From the NCBI GenBank assembly GCA_964036045.1, contig OZ038392.1, positions 21,230,090 to 21,294,089 of the forward strand: a stretch of 64,000 nt of DNA, given 5' to 3'. The notes under the pieces are model-generated. The model was not told the origin of the DNA. It saw nothing but the letters and a program-made list of their open reading frames with translations, and ran no database searches. A program made the translations under genes and the position numbers. Positions 31,571 to 44,547 of the stretch are shown here, in pieces. The DNA is from Eutreptiella sp. 'Long Island Sound 2002' (Eukaryota; Euglenozoa; Euglenophyceae; Eutreptiales; Eutreptiaceae). How positions within the stretch are numbered: the first letter of the stretch is position 1; each line of letters opens with the position of its first letter.

Positions 31571-33460
31571 GGACTTGGTTTTCTGGATCCTCGTGAAAAT
31601 CGCGGATCAGGTTTTTCGAGCGGTGCTTGATACCGGTGCAACACTTTCCATAGTGGCCCGGCGCCTGCTAAAGACTTTCAAGAAAACTAAGACCGTGGCC
31701 ATAAGAGTAGGGGATGGGCGTACCATCCATTCCTTTGGGGGGAATCGATGTGACTATATGTCTGGGCGACGAAACCGTGACCCAACACTGCAGAGTGTTG
31801 GACACCGACGCCTTTGACATCGTCATTGGCACCGACATCCTAGGAAGAAACCCCCAGGTAAAAATGCTGTCCCTACAGCGCCCCTATTCTTTGCACTGCG
31901 ACTTTGGCAGTGGGCTATTCTCCGTACCTTTGGAGCTGTCAGGACGAAAAGAGTCTGGGCTGCGCTACGCAGCAAAGACAAACTATCGTACTGAAAACTA
32001 CAAATTGGCCCGTCACGTTCTTGAAAATGGAGTGGCGGCCCTTCAGGTAAACCTGGATGAGATCCAGGTCGAATTGTTTGCGAGCCAACAACAGCACATC
32101 ATGCAGTTGTACTGCTCGAAACAACTGAACAATGCTTTCCGTTTCTTCTGGAAAGCAATGGGCCTAGCGTATGCTAACCCTCCATTCTCCCTGCTCGCGA
32201 AGGTTCTAACCAAAATCGCTTATGAGGGAGGAGGGGTTGTTATGTGCACCCCTGACTGGGGTTGCTCTGGTGAACATGCTTACTGGCGCCGCATGCTAGA
32301 TCGAAGGACCGTCGGAAGAGTGCAACTCCCCGACGGCCCCATCTATGTGCCTGAGGACTCAGACACAGCTATGCAGGCCCCTGAATGGGCCAGTTTCCTG
32401 TCCATCGTTGATTGATCTCTCAATCCTGTACCCCTGTGTGACCTAGACCAGGTGCTACTGAAAGAGGTCATGGCCGAAAATCGTGGCCTGACCCTTTATG
32501 ATCTCAAAAATCGATCTCCTGAGCACCTATCTGCCACACTTACAGGGTGTGAGTCTCCCGATGACTATCTGGAACCTGCAGCTGTAAAAGAGGATGCTGA
32601 CGACCAACTGTCTGAGATCGCCAGCACTATTCCCTCTGTTGATCCCAGCTGTGTTGACCTAAAACATAGTGCTTTCCTAGCCCAGCTGTTGCTAGAGGAG
32701 GTAGATCTAGAGTCAACCTCTGAACCCGCTTCCCCTGTTGGGAAGCCAGTGCTACACATGCAGCCTATGCACACAGGTGAACCCGTGGCCCGGAGTGCTG
32801 ATACTCTGGCGCGGCCTGCTGCTAATAACATGCCATTGTCTGAGCATGACACTCAGGAACTCCGGCGGCTGTTGTACCTGAAGGCCGAAGGTATTGAGCG
32901 CCAAGAGCGGCTGCAATACCTCAGACAGACCTGGAAATCCTCCATCTGGTCTGAGGAGGACGATGAGTCCTATACGCTGCCTGATCCTGAGATACCTTTA
33001 GTGTATTCTCTGCACTATGGGCAGCAATGTCCCCCTGAGTGGGACGATGGTTCAGTGCCTGCCGAAACTGCTGATCGGCAGAAAAAGAAAGAACATGGTA
33101 AGAGCAACCTCCATGCTGAGGAGGATTTCCTTCAAAAACTCGAGAGTCTTAACCTTGACCCCCGCCTGAAGAAACTGCTTATAACCTATGAGGAGGTGTT
33201 CGGCGCCTTGCCGCCTCCCCCTTCTTGTAAAAAACTGGTCCAGATGGACTTGAAATTGAAACCAGAATTCGAAAAGAGGCGAGTGAGGCGTCGTCCCCAT
33301 CCCGCTCCACAGGAACAGGTTGAAGAAATCGAGCGCCAGATCCAGGAATGCATCGATGCTGGCCTCGTTGAAGAGTATAAGCACGGGGACTATCCCCATC
33401 ACTGCAGTCCCTGTTTCCTTGTTGCCAAACCAGGGTCGACTGCCCTACGTCTGGTTGTAG
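31551..33460 (+). pseudogene. Ty3 family copy E: pol (protease, Dam-like domain, RT start)
   Basis: Begins GGGSEEEDLVFWILVK in the gag frame. Protease motif LDTGATLSIVARRLLK (Asp at 31,629); one extra G in a G-run at about 31,740 shifts the frame; the domain then ends DAFDIVIGTDILG. Next comes VELFASQQQHIMQLYCS...LAYANPPFSLLAKVLTKI with NPPF at 32,176-32,187, then TPDWG and AYWRRMLD, a Dam-like methyltransferase-type domain. TGA at 32,413 replaces a Gly codon; the frame resumes with a long acidic linker. RT starts at about 33,100 (LVQMDLKLKPEFEKRR, GLVEEYKHGDYPHHCSPCFLVAKP) and stops at about 33,460 before any catalytic Asp pair. The element is thus 3' truncated: no RNase H, integrase or 3' LTR follows. 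Confidence 0.82.
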
Positions 33461-34060
33461 AACATTGGTTTGGTGAAGGTTATCACTCCCTCTTGCACTT
33501 CCCGCGATCGCAGCGGAAGAAAAAAGAAAAATAACGAAAAAGACGCACAACCAGCAAAAATAAAGCGCAAAATCGATTTTTCCGACCTCAGAAACCCCCA
33601 GAAACATTTTACGCCGCTGTTTGGCGAGGTCGAAAAATTTAGCACACTCACAAAAAACGCAGAACAACAGAGTCGCGACGGCGACGAAGTTGAGAGTTGC
33701 ATGCCCCAAAACACCTAGCAAAGTGCGTGCCCTAGGCGCTAGGGACTTGTGCGCGCTCCAACAACAAAGAAGAAGATAAGAGGCGAGAGTAGGGCCAGAA
33801 CGATGGCCTTCGGCCAGGGAGTGGTTGTCATGGGGGGCTAACGGTCCTGTCCTGCGGTGCAAAGCGGGGCAACCATGACAACCGCTCTTACACACCAACC
33901 CCCCTTTCTTAGTAGCGCAAAAGAGACGCCAAGACGGGAAAGCGGAACGTTGCGTGCCCCAAAACACTTAGCAAAGTGCATGCAATAGGAGTAGGGGACT
34001 TGTGCGCGCCCCAACACCAACCAAAGAGTGAGTGGCATATGCCGCCATGCATGCATTAAG
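33461..34060. other. Interval with a ~254-bp spaced duplication
   Basis: No gene. Related segments CCCCAAAACACCTAGCAAAG (33,703) and CCCCAAAACACTTAGCAAAG (33,957) each continue with GGGACTTGTGCGCGC, so a ~254-bp unit is present about twice. The first 80 bases after copy E are A-rich. Confidence 0.5.
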
Positions 34061-34760
34061 ACACGCTTACTCTTGGGCGTCGCATAAAACAAAGAGTCCA
34101 AGACAAAGGGAAAAAATAGCGTGGGAGTCCCAAGGTACAACGAATAAGTACCTTGTACCGCCTTACATGCATTAAGACACACTTACTCTTGGGCGTCGCA
34201 AAAAACAAAGAGTCCACAAACCGTGCCTCCCGCCCCCTAACACGCCGTATAGGTAAAGAAAAACACAACACGAGCGGCGCGTAAACACCGAAGAAATGGA
34301 TAACTAACACGCCACACCCTCCGACATGCACGCTACCTCTTCCTTAGTCCTTCTCCATGTACCTCCCCACCCACCTTTGAGCCCATTAAGACACGCTTAC
34401 TCTTGGGCGTCGCAAAAAACAAAGAGTCCAAGACATAAAGAATAAGTAGCATAGCATGAATGCATTAAACGAACACGCCTACTCTTGGGCGTCGCAAAAT
34501 ACAAAGAGTGCGCAAACCAACGGTTAAGTAACATATGCCGCCAAGCAAGCATTAAGACACGCTTACTCTTGGGCGCCGCAAAAAAAAAAGAGTCCAAGAC
34601 AAGAAGAATAAGTGGCATAGCATGAATGCATTAAACAAATACGCCTACTCTTGGGCGTCGCAAAATGCAAAGAATCCGCAAACCAACGCGTAAATAGCAT
34701 ACACCGCCATGCATGCATTAAGACACGCTTACTCTTGGGCGTTGCCAAAATCAAAGAGTC
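34061..34760 (+). repeat. 80-85-bp repeat with ACTCTT hairpin
   Basis: At least seven copies of TTACTCTTGGGCGTCGCAAA (about 34,068; 34,186; 34,396; 34,476; 34,561; 34,641; 34,726); the later ones alternate 80 and 85 bp, giving a ~165-bp dimer. Each has arms ACTCTT...AAGAGT around a GGGCGTCGCAAAA loop. Open minus-strand frames across it are not convincing genes. Confidence 0.75.
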
Positions 34761-34914
34761 CAAAACGGGAAGAATAAATCAGACGCCATAGGAAGCAATG
34801 TGTAAAGAAAAATGTTCCCGCAAAAAAAAAGAGTCCGCAACGACGCGGCCACGGTATGGCACACGCGAGCACACACCCACACCCACGCCGCACACACCAC
34901 GCAACACACCGAGC

Positions 34915-36560
34915 ACGCGCACCGGTGAACAGGAGCCGGGGGGCCCAGGACGCCGTACACGCGACACCACACGCAGGGCGTGCACAGCGGTGAACAGGAG
35001 CCGGGGGGCCCAGGACACCGTACACACAACACCACACACGGAGCGTGCACACCGGTGAACAGGAGCCGGGAGGCCCAGGACACGGTACACGCAACACCAC
35101 GCACAGAGCGTGCACACCGGTGAACAGGAGCCGGGGGGCCCAGGACACCGTACACGCGACACCACACGCAGGGCGTGCACACCGGTGAACAGGAGCCGGG
35201 GGGCCCAGGACACCGTACACGCAACACCACACACAGCACGTGCACACCGGTGAACAGGATCCGGGAGGCCCAGGACGCCGTACACGCAACACCACGCACA
35301 GAGCGTGCACACCGGTGAACAGGAGCCGGGGGGCCCAGGACACCGTACACGCGACACCACACGCAGGGCGTGCACACCGGTGAACAGGAGCCGGGGGGCC
35401 CAGGACGCCGTACACGCAACACCACACACAGAGCGTGCACACCGGTGAACAGGAGCCGGGAGGCCCAGGACGCCGTGCACGCAACGCCACACGCAGAGCG
35501 TGCGCACCGGTGAACAGGAGCCGGGAGGCCCAGGACACCGTACACGCAACACCACGCACAGAGCGTGCACACCGGTGAACAGGAGCCGGGGGGCCCAGGA
35601 CACCGTACACGCAATACCACACACAGAACGTGCACACCGGTGAACAGGAGCCGGGAGGCCCAGGACGCCGTACACGCAACACCACACACAGAGCGTGCAC
35701 ACCGGTGAACAGGAGCCGGGAGGCCCAGGACGCCGTGCACGCAACGCCACACGCAGAGCGTGCGCACCGGTGAACAGGAGCCGGGAGGCCCAGGACACCG
35801 TACACGCAACACCACGCACAGAGCGTGCACACCGGTGAACAGGAGCCGGGGGGCCCAGGACACCGTACACGCAATACCACACACAGAACGTGCACACCGG
35901 TGAACAGGAGCCGGGAGGCCCAGGACGCCGTACACGCGACACTACACGCAGGGCGTGCACACCGGTGAACAGGAGCCGGGGGGCCCAGGACACCGTACAC
36001 AAAACACCACACACGGAGCGTGCACACCGGTGAACAGGAGCCGGGAGGCCCAGGACACCGTACACGCAACACCACGCACAGAGCGTGCACCCCGGTGAAC
36101 AGGAGCCGGGGGGCCCAGGACACCGTACACGCGACACCACACGCAGGGCGTGCACACCGGTGAACAGGAGCCGGGAGGCCCAGGACGCCGTACACGCGAC
36201 ACCACACGCAGGGCGTGCACACCGGTGGGCAGGAGCCGGGGGGCCCAGGACACCGTACACACAACACCACACACGGAGCGTGCACACCGGTGAACAGGAG
36301 CCGGGAGGCCCAGGACACCGTACACGCAACACCACACACAGAACGTGCACACCGGTGAACAGGAGCCGGGAGGCCCAGGACACCGTACACGCGACACCAC
36401 ACGCAGGGCGTGCACACCGGTGAACAGGAGCTGGGAGGCCCAGGACGCCGTACACGCGACACCACACGCGGGGCGTGCACACCGGTGAACAGGAGCCGGG
36501 GGGCCCAGGACACCGTACACACAACGCCACACACGGAGCGTACACACCGGTGAACAGGAG
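34915..36560 (+). repeat. 65-bp tandem array (~25 copies)
   Basis: Exact 65-bp register: GTGCACACCGGTGAACAGG at 34,980, 35,045, 35,110, 35,175 and so on to 36,540. The unit contains the palindrome CACCGGTG and a GGGGGGCCC block. Variants (GGGGGG/GGGAGG, ACACCG/ACGCCG, CGCGACACC/CGCAACACC) are shuffled among copies. The minus strand has no stop in any frame over ~1.6 kb, giving long Cys/Pro/Val-rich open frames in all three frames at once, the signature of a stop-free repeat rather than a protein. Confidence 0.92.
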
Positions 36561-37080
36561 CCAAGCGGCGCGGCACACCACACGAGCAACCCGCCCCAAA
36601 AAACCGAACGCAGCCCACGCCGCCCTGCAGGAAAGAAACACCATGTAAGACCGCCAGGACCAAGCGACCGGCCAAGGCCAACCCAGCGGGTACAAAGAGG
36701 ATGGGCAGGCAGGGCAGGCCGGCGAAGAGGGACACAGGGACAAGGCGGGGAAAACGAGAGGAGGGGTCCGAACCCCCCCCCCCCAACGTGCACACACCCC
36801 ACTGCCGCGCGCCGGGCCACAGCCGGGCACCAACAGGGCCCGCCATGGAGCCAAACGGGCCCGCCAGAGAGAGGGTGTGTCCCCGCGCCTGCGCAGCAGC
36901 ACGCCCGGGCAAGGAGCGCGCGCCACACACAGGCCAAGCAGGGCACACACGCAGCACCGCACGCCAGCACGCACCACGGCACAAAAACACGACACCACAA
37001 CGGCAAACACCCACACCCGACGACGAACGAGCCGCCAAGAACAAGTCCAAGCCCCGCAGTCCCCATAGCGCGACCGCCGC
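36561..37080. other. GC-rich spacer between 65-bp and 64-bp arrays
   Basis: No gene recognised. It contains a run of C (36,774-36,783) and GC-rich words such as CACACAGGCCAAGCAGGGC. Confidence 0.4.
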
Positions 37081-37436
37081 CGTCCGGATGGACGTGTGTG
37101 CACCCGGCAGTGAACCCAGCCCCTGCCGGCTACGAACCAGCTGCCGTCCGGATGGACGTGTGTGCGCCCGGCAGTGAACCCAGCCCCTGCCGGCTACGAA
37201 ACAGCCACCGTCCGGATGGACGTGTGTGCGCCGGGCGGTGAACCCACCCCCTGCCGGCTACGAAACAGCCGCCGTCCGGACGGACGTGTGTGCGCCCGGC
37301 AGTGAACCCAGCCCCTGCCGGCTACGAAACAGCCGCCGTCCGGAGGGACGTGTGTGCGCCCGGCAGTGAACCCAGCCCCTGCCGGCTACGGAGCAGCCGC
37401 CGTCCGGAGGGACGCGTGAGCACCCGGCGCCACCTG
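37081..37436 (+). repeat. 64-bp tandem array (~5.5 copies)
   Basis: CGTCCGGATGGACG (itself a dyad) recurs at 37,081, 37,145, 37,209, 37,273, 37,337 and 37,401, exactly 64 bp apart. Each unit also has CCGGCAG and CTGCCGG arms around a ~12-base loop, so two hairpins per unit. In the last copies the loop base changes (GGATGG to GGACGG or GGAGGG). Confidence 0.92.
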
Positions 37437-39409
37437 CCGGACGGGCTCCCGGACCACCGGGCCCGCGCCACACGGAGGGGTGAGTGCTCAGTTATCGCAA
37501 ACCACACGCCCAATGGTACCACACCCAACACCACCCGCAAGGACACACCATCACCACCACCAAGCACGCCCACCCGCCACCACACACCCAGGGCCCGTCA
37601 TCAGGGCCACCCGCCGACACCACAACCACCAAGCAGTCCAGCCACAACCACCACCACCACCCGCCACCGGCCGCTGACAACATCACCAACAACACCCTCC
37701 CCCCCGGCAGCACTCGCGACGCCGTCGCCAAGCACACCACCATCCGCCCCGCACCACACCTGCCACACCCCCACACTCCACACCACCCACACCGGACACC
37801 GCCAACACCACCGTCCCACCCTTACCACCTGCAGCACCGTCACCATCGACGTCGCCAGCGGCACCACCATCACGCCCGACTGCACCGCGCGAACGACACG
37901 CCCACAACCAGCACCCAACCCCAAACACCCACACCGACACCACCCACGCCGACCAGACCCCACAACACCCACGCAACGCACACACCGGCCACGCTCCACC
38001 AGACAACACAAACCACCACACGCACGGCAACAGCGCACCCGACGCCCGCAGACCCCCCGCAACCCGCGCCACGTACACACCAACACGCACACCCGCAGCC
38101 GACCACGCCCACCAAGCGCCCGGCGCACCGACCACCACGCGCACAGACAACCGCCCAACGCCGGCACCGACTCCGCGGGCAGACAGGCAGACAAACCACC
38201 CCGTCGGCATCACCAACAGCACCATCACCCAAGCCACCACCTGCAGCACCAACGCCACGATCGCCCGTTGCACCAACGGCAAACCCCCCTCCGGCCCCCC
38301 ACCACCCGTTCCCAACGCGTCACCTACGGCACACACCGGCCTCACCGTCACCCAGTGCATCGCCTACGTCACCCTCGCCATCGGCACCACCGACGACACC
38401 ACCGCCCACAGCACCCCCGGCAACACCCTACGTAGGGAGAGTACCAGCGGCGCCACCAGCCGGCACACCACCTGCAACACCCACATCAACATCGCCACCA
38501 CCCATGACATCACCCACAGCGCCCTCACCATCGACGTCACCGGAAGCACCCTCACCGCCGGCACCACCAGTCGCGCCACCACCCACTGCACCACTCACAG
38601 CGACCACCGGAGCCGCAGGCCCCCCCAGCGCCCGCCCCGTCACCCATGACACCAACAGCGTCACCAACCCCGTCGCCGCCCGGCGCGTCACCCGAAGCAC
38701 CCACGTCAACAAGACAGACCCGTTTCGACGCCTACGGCACCCCCCCGTGGGCGTCGCCAGCATCTCCGCCACCCATTGCATCGCCCACGGTGCCCCAGCC
38801 CAACCCACTGCGCCTTCGGCACACACATACCCGACACCCACACAAAGCAACCACGCCCACACTGCCCACCACCCCATCAGCCCACGCCACGAACACACCC
38901 ACACGCACGCCCACGCCCGGCCACGCCACCGAGACACTAACCAGGAGCCGCAGCCACCTACGCAAGCGCCACGCCACCACTGCCGCCAACCACCCGCCGT
39001 CAGCCCCCCCCGGACCGGCGCCCTGGGAACCGGGAGCCGACACCGGCACACACCCACGCCCACGCACAGCACCCCAGCCAGCCCCCCCCTAAAAAAAACA
39101 AAAAAAAAAACAAAGCCAAACAAGCCAGCGAAAAGAGAGGAGTAAGGGACAAGCAGAGGAAGGGGCCACGGGGGGAGCAGAGGGCAAACACGCAAGCCCA
39201 CACACGCGCGCCCCCCCCCCCCCCCAGCCAACCCGACCCCGCATGTCCCGTACCCTCCCAGGAACCGCAAAGCCCAAGACCACCCCCCAGGCACCACCAC
39301 AACAGACCACCATGAGGAGCCGCCGAGGACGACACACGACACCACGCCGCCAAACACACGGTCGACACCGACACAAGCCCCACCCCCACAACCCGCCGCA
39401 CCCACCGCT
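37437..39409 (+). other. C-rich, Thr/Pro-coding low-complexity region
   Basis: The plus strand is rich in CAC/ACC/CCA and open in several frames, giving Thr, Pro and His runs; recurring words include ACCATCGACGTC and CACCACCTGCA. It may be 5' leader or N-terminal coding sequence of the non-LTR element downstream, but I cannot pick a frame. Long C-runs occur at 39,212-39,226. Confidence 0.4.
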
Positions 39410-42400
39410 TTGGCGCCCCAGCCCACAATGGTGCCCCCATGGATGCGGTACACCCCAAAAGCCCCCTTCAGCCAGCCGATCAGAGGCCACCACGGGACGC
39501 ACCAAGGGGACGCCGCGGGATACCCACCCACGGTGCGGCCCCGACACCCGCTACCCGCCGGCAACCTACCACGGGCCCACCCCACACCCGAGCAAATAGC
39601 CCCCCCCCCACCGTGGAAACGATACACCCCAGCCACACACCGCCACTCACCACCCGCGGGCACCGCACCGGGGCCACAACACGCCCAAGCAGCCGCGACC
39701 CACCGACCCGCGGACCCCGCAAACGCAATACCCCACACCACCGGGCCCACCCAACAGCGGGCCAACACCCCCAAGCACCACACGACCACACCCCCCTGGT
39801 TACGACACTCCAGTCCCGCACACTCCGCCCCAGGGGACCCCAGGCCCCACGCCACACCGACCCCGCACAGGCCACGTACTGAAACACGCCAGGAGGACGA
39901 TCAAGAGACCACGCGGGGCTGCCCCACACCGCCAGAGGACAAACCACGGGCGACAGCCCACCCCACCAGACCTGGACACGGTGCCCCCCCCCCCCAACGG
40001 GAAGGCCACCACACAGCACAACACCACCATACCGCACCGCACCCCCCTCCCCCACCCGGGGGCACGGGACACCACAGCCCACCAACACAGGAACGAAGCC
40101 GCGCCCCGCCGACTCCGCACCCCACCCCACCGGCACCGACCCTGAAAACCCCGCACACCTCGCGCCAGCTCAACACCCACCACCGGCCACAACCAGAACC
40201 GCACACAGGGGCAACACCATCGGCCAGGACAGCCACCAGCGTGCGGCCACACACCACAACCACGCCAAACGGCGCGCCTCCCCCAGCGCACGACCCCGCA
40301 CCGGCCGCCGCACGTGCCCCGAACACCAGCATCACACGCCCACCGTGCCATGAAGCAGCACCCCAGCACGTGAACAGGCACGATGACCCCATGGCCCTGG
40401 ACATCGACAGCCTGCTAGAACTGGAACTCCAACACACGGAGGACACGGAGCATCATATGGACCTCACCCCGGAGGAGCTCGAGCCCACAGCAAGCAGCCC
40501 CGCGGACCCCAACCCGCAAAATGCCCCCCCGCGCCCCCCCCCCGCGAGAGGGCGCCCTGGACGCACCTGTCCAACGCCCTGCGGCGCCACCACCCCACCC
40601 ACGAAGCCAGCAACGGGCGCGCCGAGTACCGGGCGTCACTCGAGCACGACCTGCCCGACGTCACGGGGCCAGGACTCCACGGGTACACCACCGCCCCCCC
40701 CCCTCCAGGCACCCCCACACAAGAATGGGAGGACGAGTACGCCGTCGACGTCACCGACATGACGGCGCACATGGAAAGCGTGGAGGTCCCGGAGCAAGAC
40801 ACCGTCCTCAGCCTCCTCGCCTACCACAGCTGGAGATGGGGCCACCAGGTCACCCTCCACTGACCGCAGGACGGGCCCCACCAGTGGTCCCCAGAGCAAA
40901 CGGCGAAGTGGGACATCGTCCTCCAACTCACCCCCGAGGGCTTCTACACCCTCACGCACAGCGGATTACCCGACGCCGCACCCAATGCACAGGCGCTGCC
41001 GCTGGCCCAGCCCCAGGAGGACGACGCAGGCGCACCCCCACCGGAGGAATGTAATTGGGACCCCCCCACAGCCACCACCGAACGCATGCCGCACCGGCTC
41101 ATCAAACGTCACCTCCCCCACGACTACCATGCCACCAACAACTCGCGGGGACGCCGCACACTGCCCCTGTAGTGGGCATCACCCGAAGGCACCTTCATTT
41201 GGGGGGAAATCCTCCCCGGCGCCGTGGCGCTCACGTACCTGTGGCTCCGGGACGCGGAGACGCACGCGCAGCCCCCCGGCACGCACCTCCTCCTCACCCT
41301 GGAGGGAGAGGCCGCCGTCGAAAACGTCCGCACAGCGGAAGGAGAGGACTACGTGACGGCGAACGCAGACACCGCAGTATGGCTACACGCTCACGAGCAC
41401 ACCACACCCCCCACCGTAGTACCGGGGTCACACCCCTGGCACGTGGTCATCGTGCGACTGCCCACAGGAGCAGACACAGGAAGCGCCCAACAGGGATGGG
41501 CGGACAGGTGGGCACACGTGTGCGCCTCCCTACACGAAGGGCTGCACAGACCCTCCCTCACCAGTCACAGCCTCGAGCCGGCCCCCACCACGGCCGAATC
41601 CCACACCGGGGCGGCCCCCCCCACCAGAGTCTGGGGCTACACGCGCACCCTCCACCGCGAGGCAGCCGAAGCCCTCAAGACCGCCATCTCCAACCACCAG
41701 GGCCTCGTGCACACCCCCCACGATAACACACAAAAGGGCTACACCCTATGGTGGCACCACCCCGCACCAGAAGGGGGCCTGCAACCACCGGCAGACCAGC
41801 CTGGCATCGGGCGAGACCTCACGGCGATCGCCCGCGCCGTCGCCGCCATGGCCCAGCAAGCTGGGGCGCCACCCCAGTGGGCACCGTCCATCATCAAGGA
41901 GACGGCGGCACGCCACAACCCAGCTTTCGCACACTTCCGGGGACGCCCCATTCATCCCACCCTACCGGACCTCGACCTCCCCGCCCACGATGCGTGGGCA
42001 GTCCACATCCTCGTGCCCCACGACACCGCGCCCAAAACAGGGGACGCGACGGCACGCATCACCAAACAACTCCCCAATACCGCACTCCACTACTACATAC
42101 CAACGCCCAACGTCATCGTCACCCACAACACGGGTCGCGACCACTACTACCTCCAGGCCACGCATGAGCGCTCCCCCATCACCGTATACACCTTCACCAC
42201 CTACCCTGGCCTCCAGCCACCGCATCACCACCCGCGCCCGGCATGGAAGCATCCCCTACACGTCGCCCCGACCCCAGGCAAAAGGCCCACCCACCACGCG
42301 CCCCCTCTCGCCGACAGCACCGCCCTCCACACAGCCCGCAGACGGGCCGCGGCACACCACCAAAGCCACCTGCTCCCACGCATTAACGCTGGACCCGGCA

Positions 42401-44547
42401 CCATCACCGAGGCCACCCACAAAAGCACCTTGAACCTACTGGCTCGCAAGCTACGCCCCAAAATGGCACTGGAGGACACGCTCTGGATATATTATGGCGA
42501 AGGCCGCACGGCACGGGTGGCGGACCTCCGCAACATCATCCCCCGCAACATCCAGCGAGCGGTAGGGCCCTTCTCCGTGTACGCGGTACCACACTCCATA
42601 ACGGCCCCATGCACTCACTGCACCCCTCGGTGCGCGCTACCATGCGCAGGCGCTCTGCAGCAACCCCTGCCCACCCCTACCTACAGGGGGGGCATTTACC
42701 TCGGCATGGTACCCGGGGACCCACACCCCTACCTCCTGCCCGCAGCGGACCGCCACCACGCCGTACCACTACACCTTGTCGAGCACCTGGCGGTGGGACC
42801 ATCCCCCTTCCAGAAGCGCCCCCCCCACACCCCATCCGACGGACGCCCGCCAGATGAGCCGACACACGCCACACCTGGACCCAAACGCGCCATCGCACTC
42901 CTCACCCTAAAGGCGGAAGCCGCCATCCCCCGAGACCTGGAGGGGGAAAACCACCTCATGGTGGAAGGGCTGACGGAACACGTCCTGATGGCAGCCATGT
43001 ACGCCACGGCGTCCGCATCCCGCCTCTGGGAGGACCGCCCCTCCCCACCTCTTGCCCAAGCAGCGCAGGACGCCCCCGACACGGGCCCCACCGCCGAGGA
43101 CATCCACCAAATCCTCAACATGCGAGCACCCCCGAAGACCCACCCTGCGGTCCGCCCCATCCAGCTCGTCAGCTGGGACGCCATGGACGCCCCCCCGACC
43201 ACCACGGAGGTCCACATCCTCAAACACCGGGACACCTGGTGGACGGGGGAATGGGACGACCACGGCAAGGTCAGACGGGCAACGGCACACGCCCCCGACG
43301 GCGAAGTCCCGCCCCCACCACGCGGAGGAGACCGCTTGCGACTCGCCGCACGCATCCCCCACGCCCCAGATGCAGCCTGGGAAGCGCTGCACTACGCCCT
43401 CTACTGGGCGCAGGGGGCGCCAGAAGGCCCCCTCCCCCCGGAACGCAGCCCAGCGTGGACACGCCACGCCACCCGCTACACGGCCCACATGCGCCGCCAC
43501 GGGGCAGGCACCGGGCACCGGCTCCTCACCTGGCCCACGGACCCGCCCGACGCCCTGCAGGAGGCCGAGGAGGTGCTTGGCCTCATGACCAAGCAAGTGT
43601 TCCAGCTGACGGACCCCGTCCCCACGTCCAAGCCCGACGTCCCAGCCGCCCGCGAACACCCCGTGTTTGCACCGGGCCACGCACCCGTACAGCGGCCCGA
43701 GGGCGCACCTCCCCAACGGGGACAACCCGCTGCCCGGCGCCGCCAAGGTGCGCAGAAGCGCAAGGCCCCCACACAGGCCAAACCCGCGCCAAAGCCAAGG
43801 GCCAAGCCGAAGAGCTGGACCAAAGAGGAAGCCGCTGCCCTGTATCCCGAATACACCATCAACACCCGGGTGCAGCTGCCCTTCGAGTACCCCACGGCCG
43901 CGGGCCCCTCCAAGTGGATATGGGCCGCAGGGGAGGTCAAGCACCGGTACCTCATCACCAGGGACCACCAGGGGTTCAAGATCCACGTCAAGTGGGACCC
44001 GGCCACCCCCAACGACAAGCTGCTGGGGCGCACCATCGAACTCTGGCGAGACCAAGCCGGTCGTGAGATGGTCCCCATGCAGCTGTGCACCCCCGAAACG
44101 GAGCACCTCACCGGCACCGAGTACACGGGCGAAGTCCACAATGCATGGGCCCTACCCCAGCCCCAGAAGCGGAACCGCAGGGCACCCGCAGCTCAGGGTG
44201 TCATCGACCTCCTCGACGCCTGACGGGGCCAGGGCCGGACACGGCCCGCCCCCCCAACTGCCGGTCCCCAGAAACCGGCCCCTGCGGAAGCCCACGCCCG
44301 CATCAACATCCTCAACGAGCCCGCGGTCACCTACGACCCCACCAAGGCCGCCACACTGCAAGCCATGCCCGGGCCGCACCCCCAAGGCGCGGACCTCCTG
44401 GGGTTCCTGGAGCAAGCCCTCCGCAGAGCGGACCAACCCGAACCAGCACCGATCCTGGACCCGGAGGGGAACAAATATCACGCCCACTGGGAACAGGGGG
44501 GTACCCCTCTACCACAAGACGTCGGTCACGGTACATGCCCACCCTAA
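39410..44547 (+). pseudogene. Giant ORF1 of GC-rich non-LTR retroelement
   Basis: Unrecognised protein that precedes the pol ORF, where non-LTR elements carry an RNA-binding ORF1. The first part is Pro-rich with a repeated PPW.RYTP motif (MVPPWMRYTP, PPPPWKRYTP, TPPWLRHSS). The frame shifts at a C10 run (40,534-40,543) and continues PWTHLSNALRRHHPTHEASN. From there one frame runs 4 kb with only in-frame stops: TGA 40,861, TAG 41,170, TGA 44,221, and TAA at 44,545. The 41.2-44.2-kb part is open for 999 codons and rich in His, Pro and Ala, with TPCTHCTPRC-like Cys pairs near 42,610 (APCTHCTPRCALPC) and a basic Lys/Pro-rich segment near 43,760. No RRM or CCHC is evident. I cannot assign a fold. 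Confidence 0.55.

Noticed and set aside
34729-37103. Minus-strand frames of over 770 codons across the 65-bp array
   Set aside because: All three frames are open together and merely cycle through the same 65-bp unit; open-frame length reflects absence of stops in the repeat.
37290-39145. Thr/Pro/His-rich open frames as a secreted or surface protein gene
   Set aside because: Several frames are equally open owing to C-rich composition; no signal peptide or domain could be supported.
43667-44500. Upstream extension of the non-LTR pol frame overlapping ORF1
   Set aside because: Composition in this frame is Arg/Pro/Ser-rich shadow sequence; ORF1 in the other frame has protein-like segments here, and pol-like sequence begins only at about 44.5 kb.
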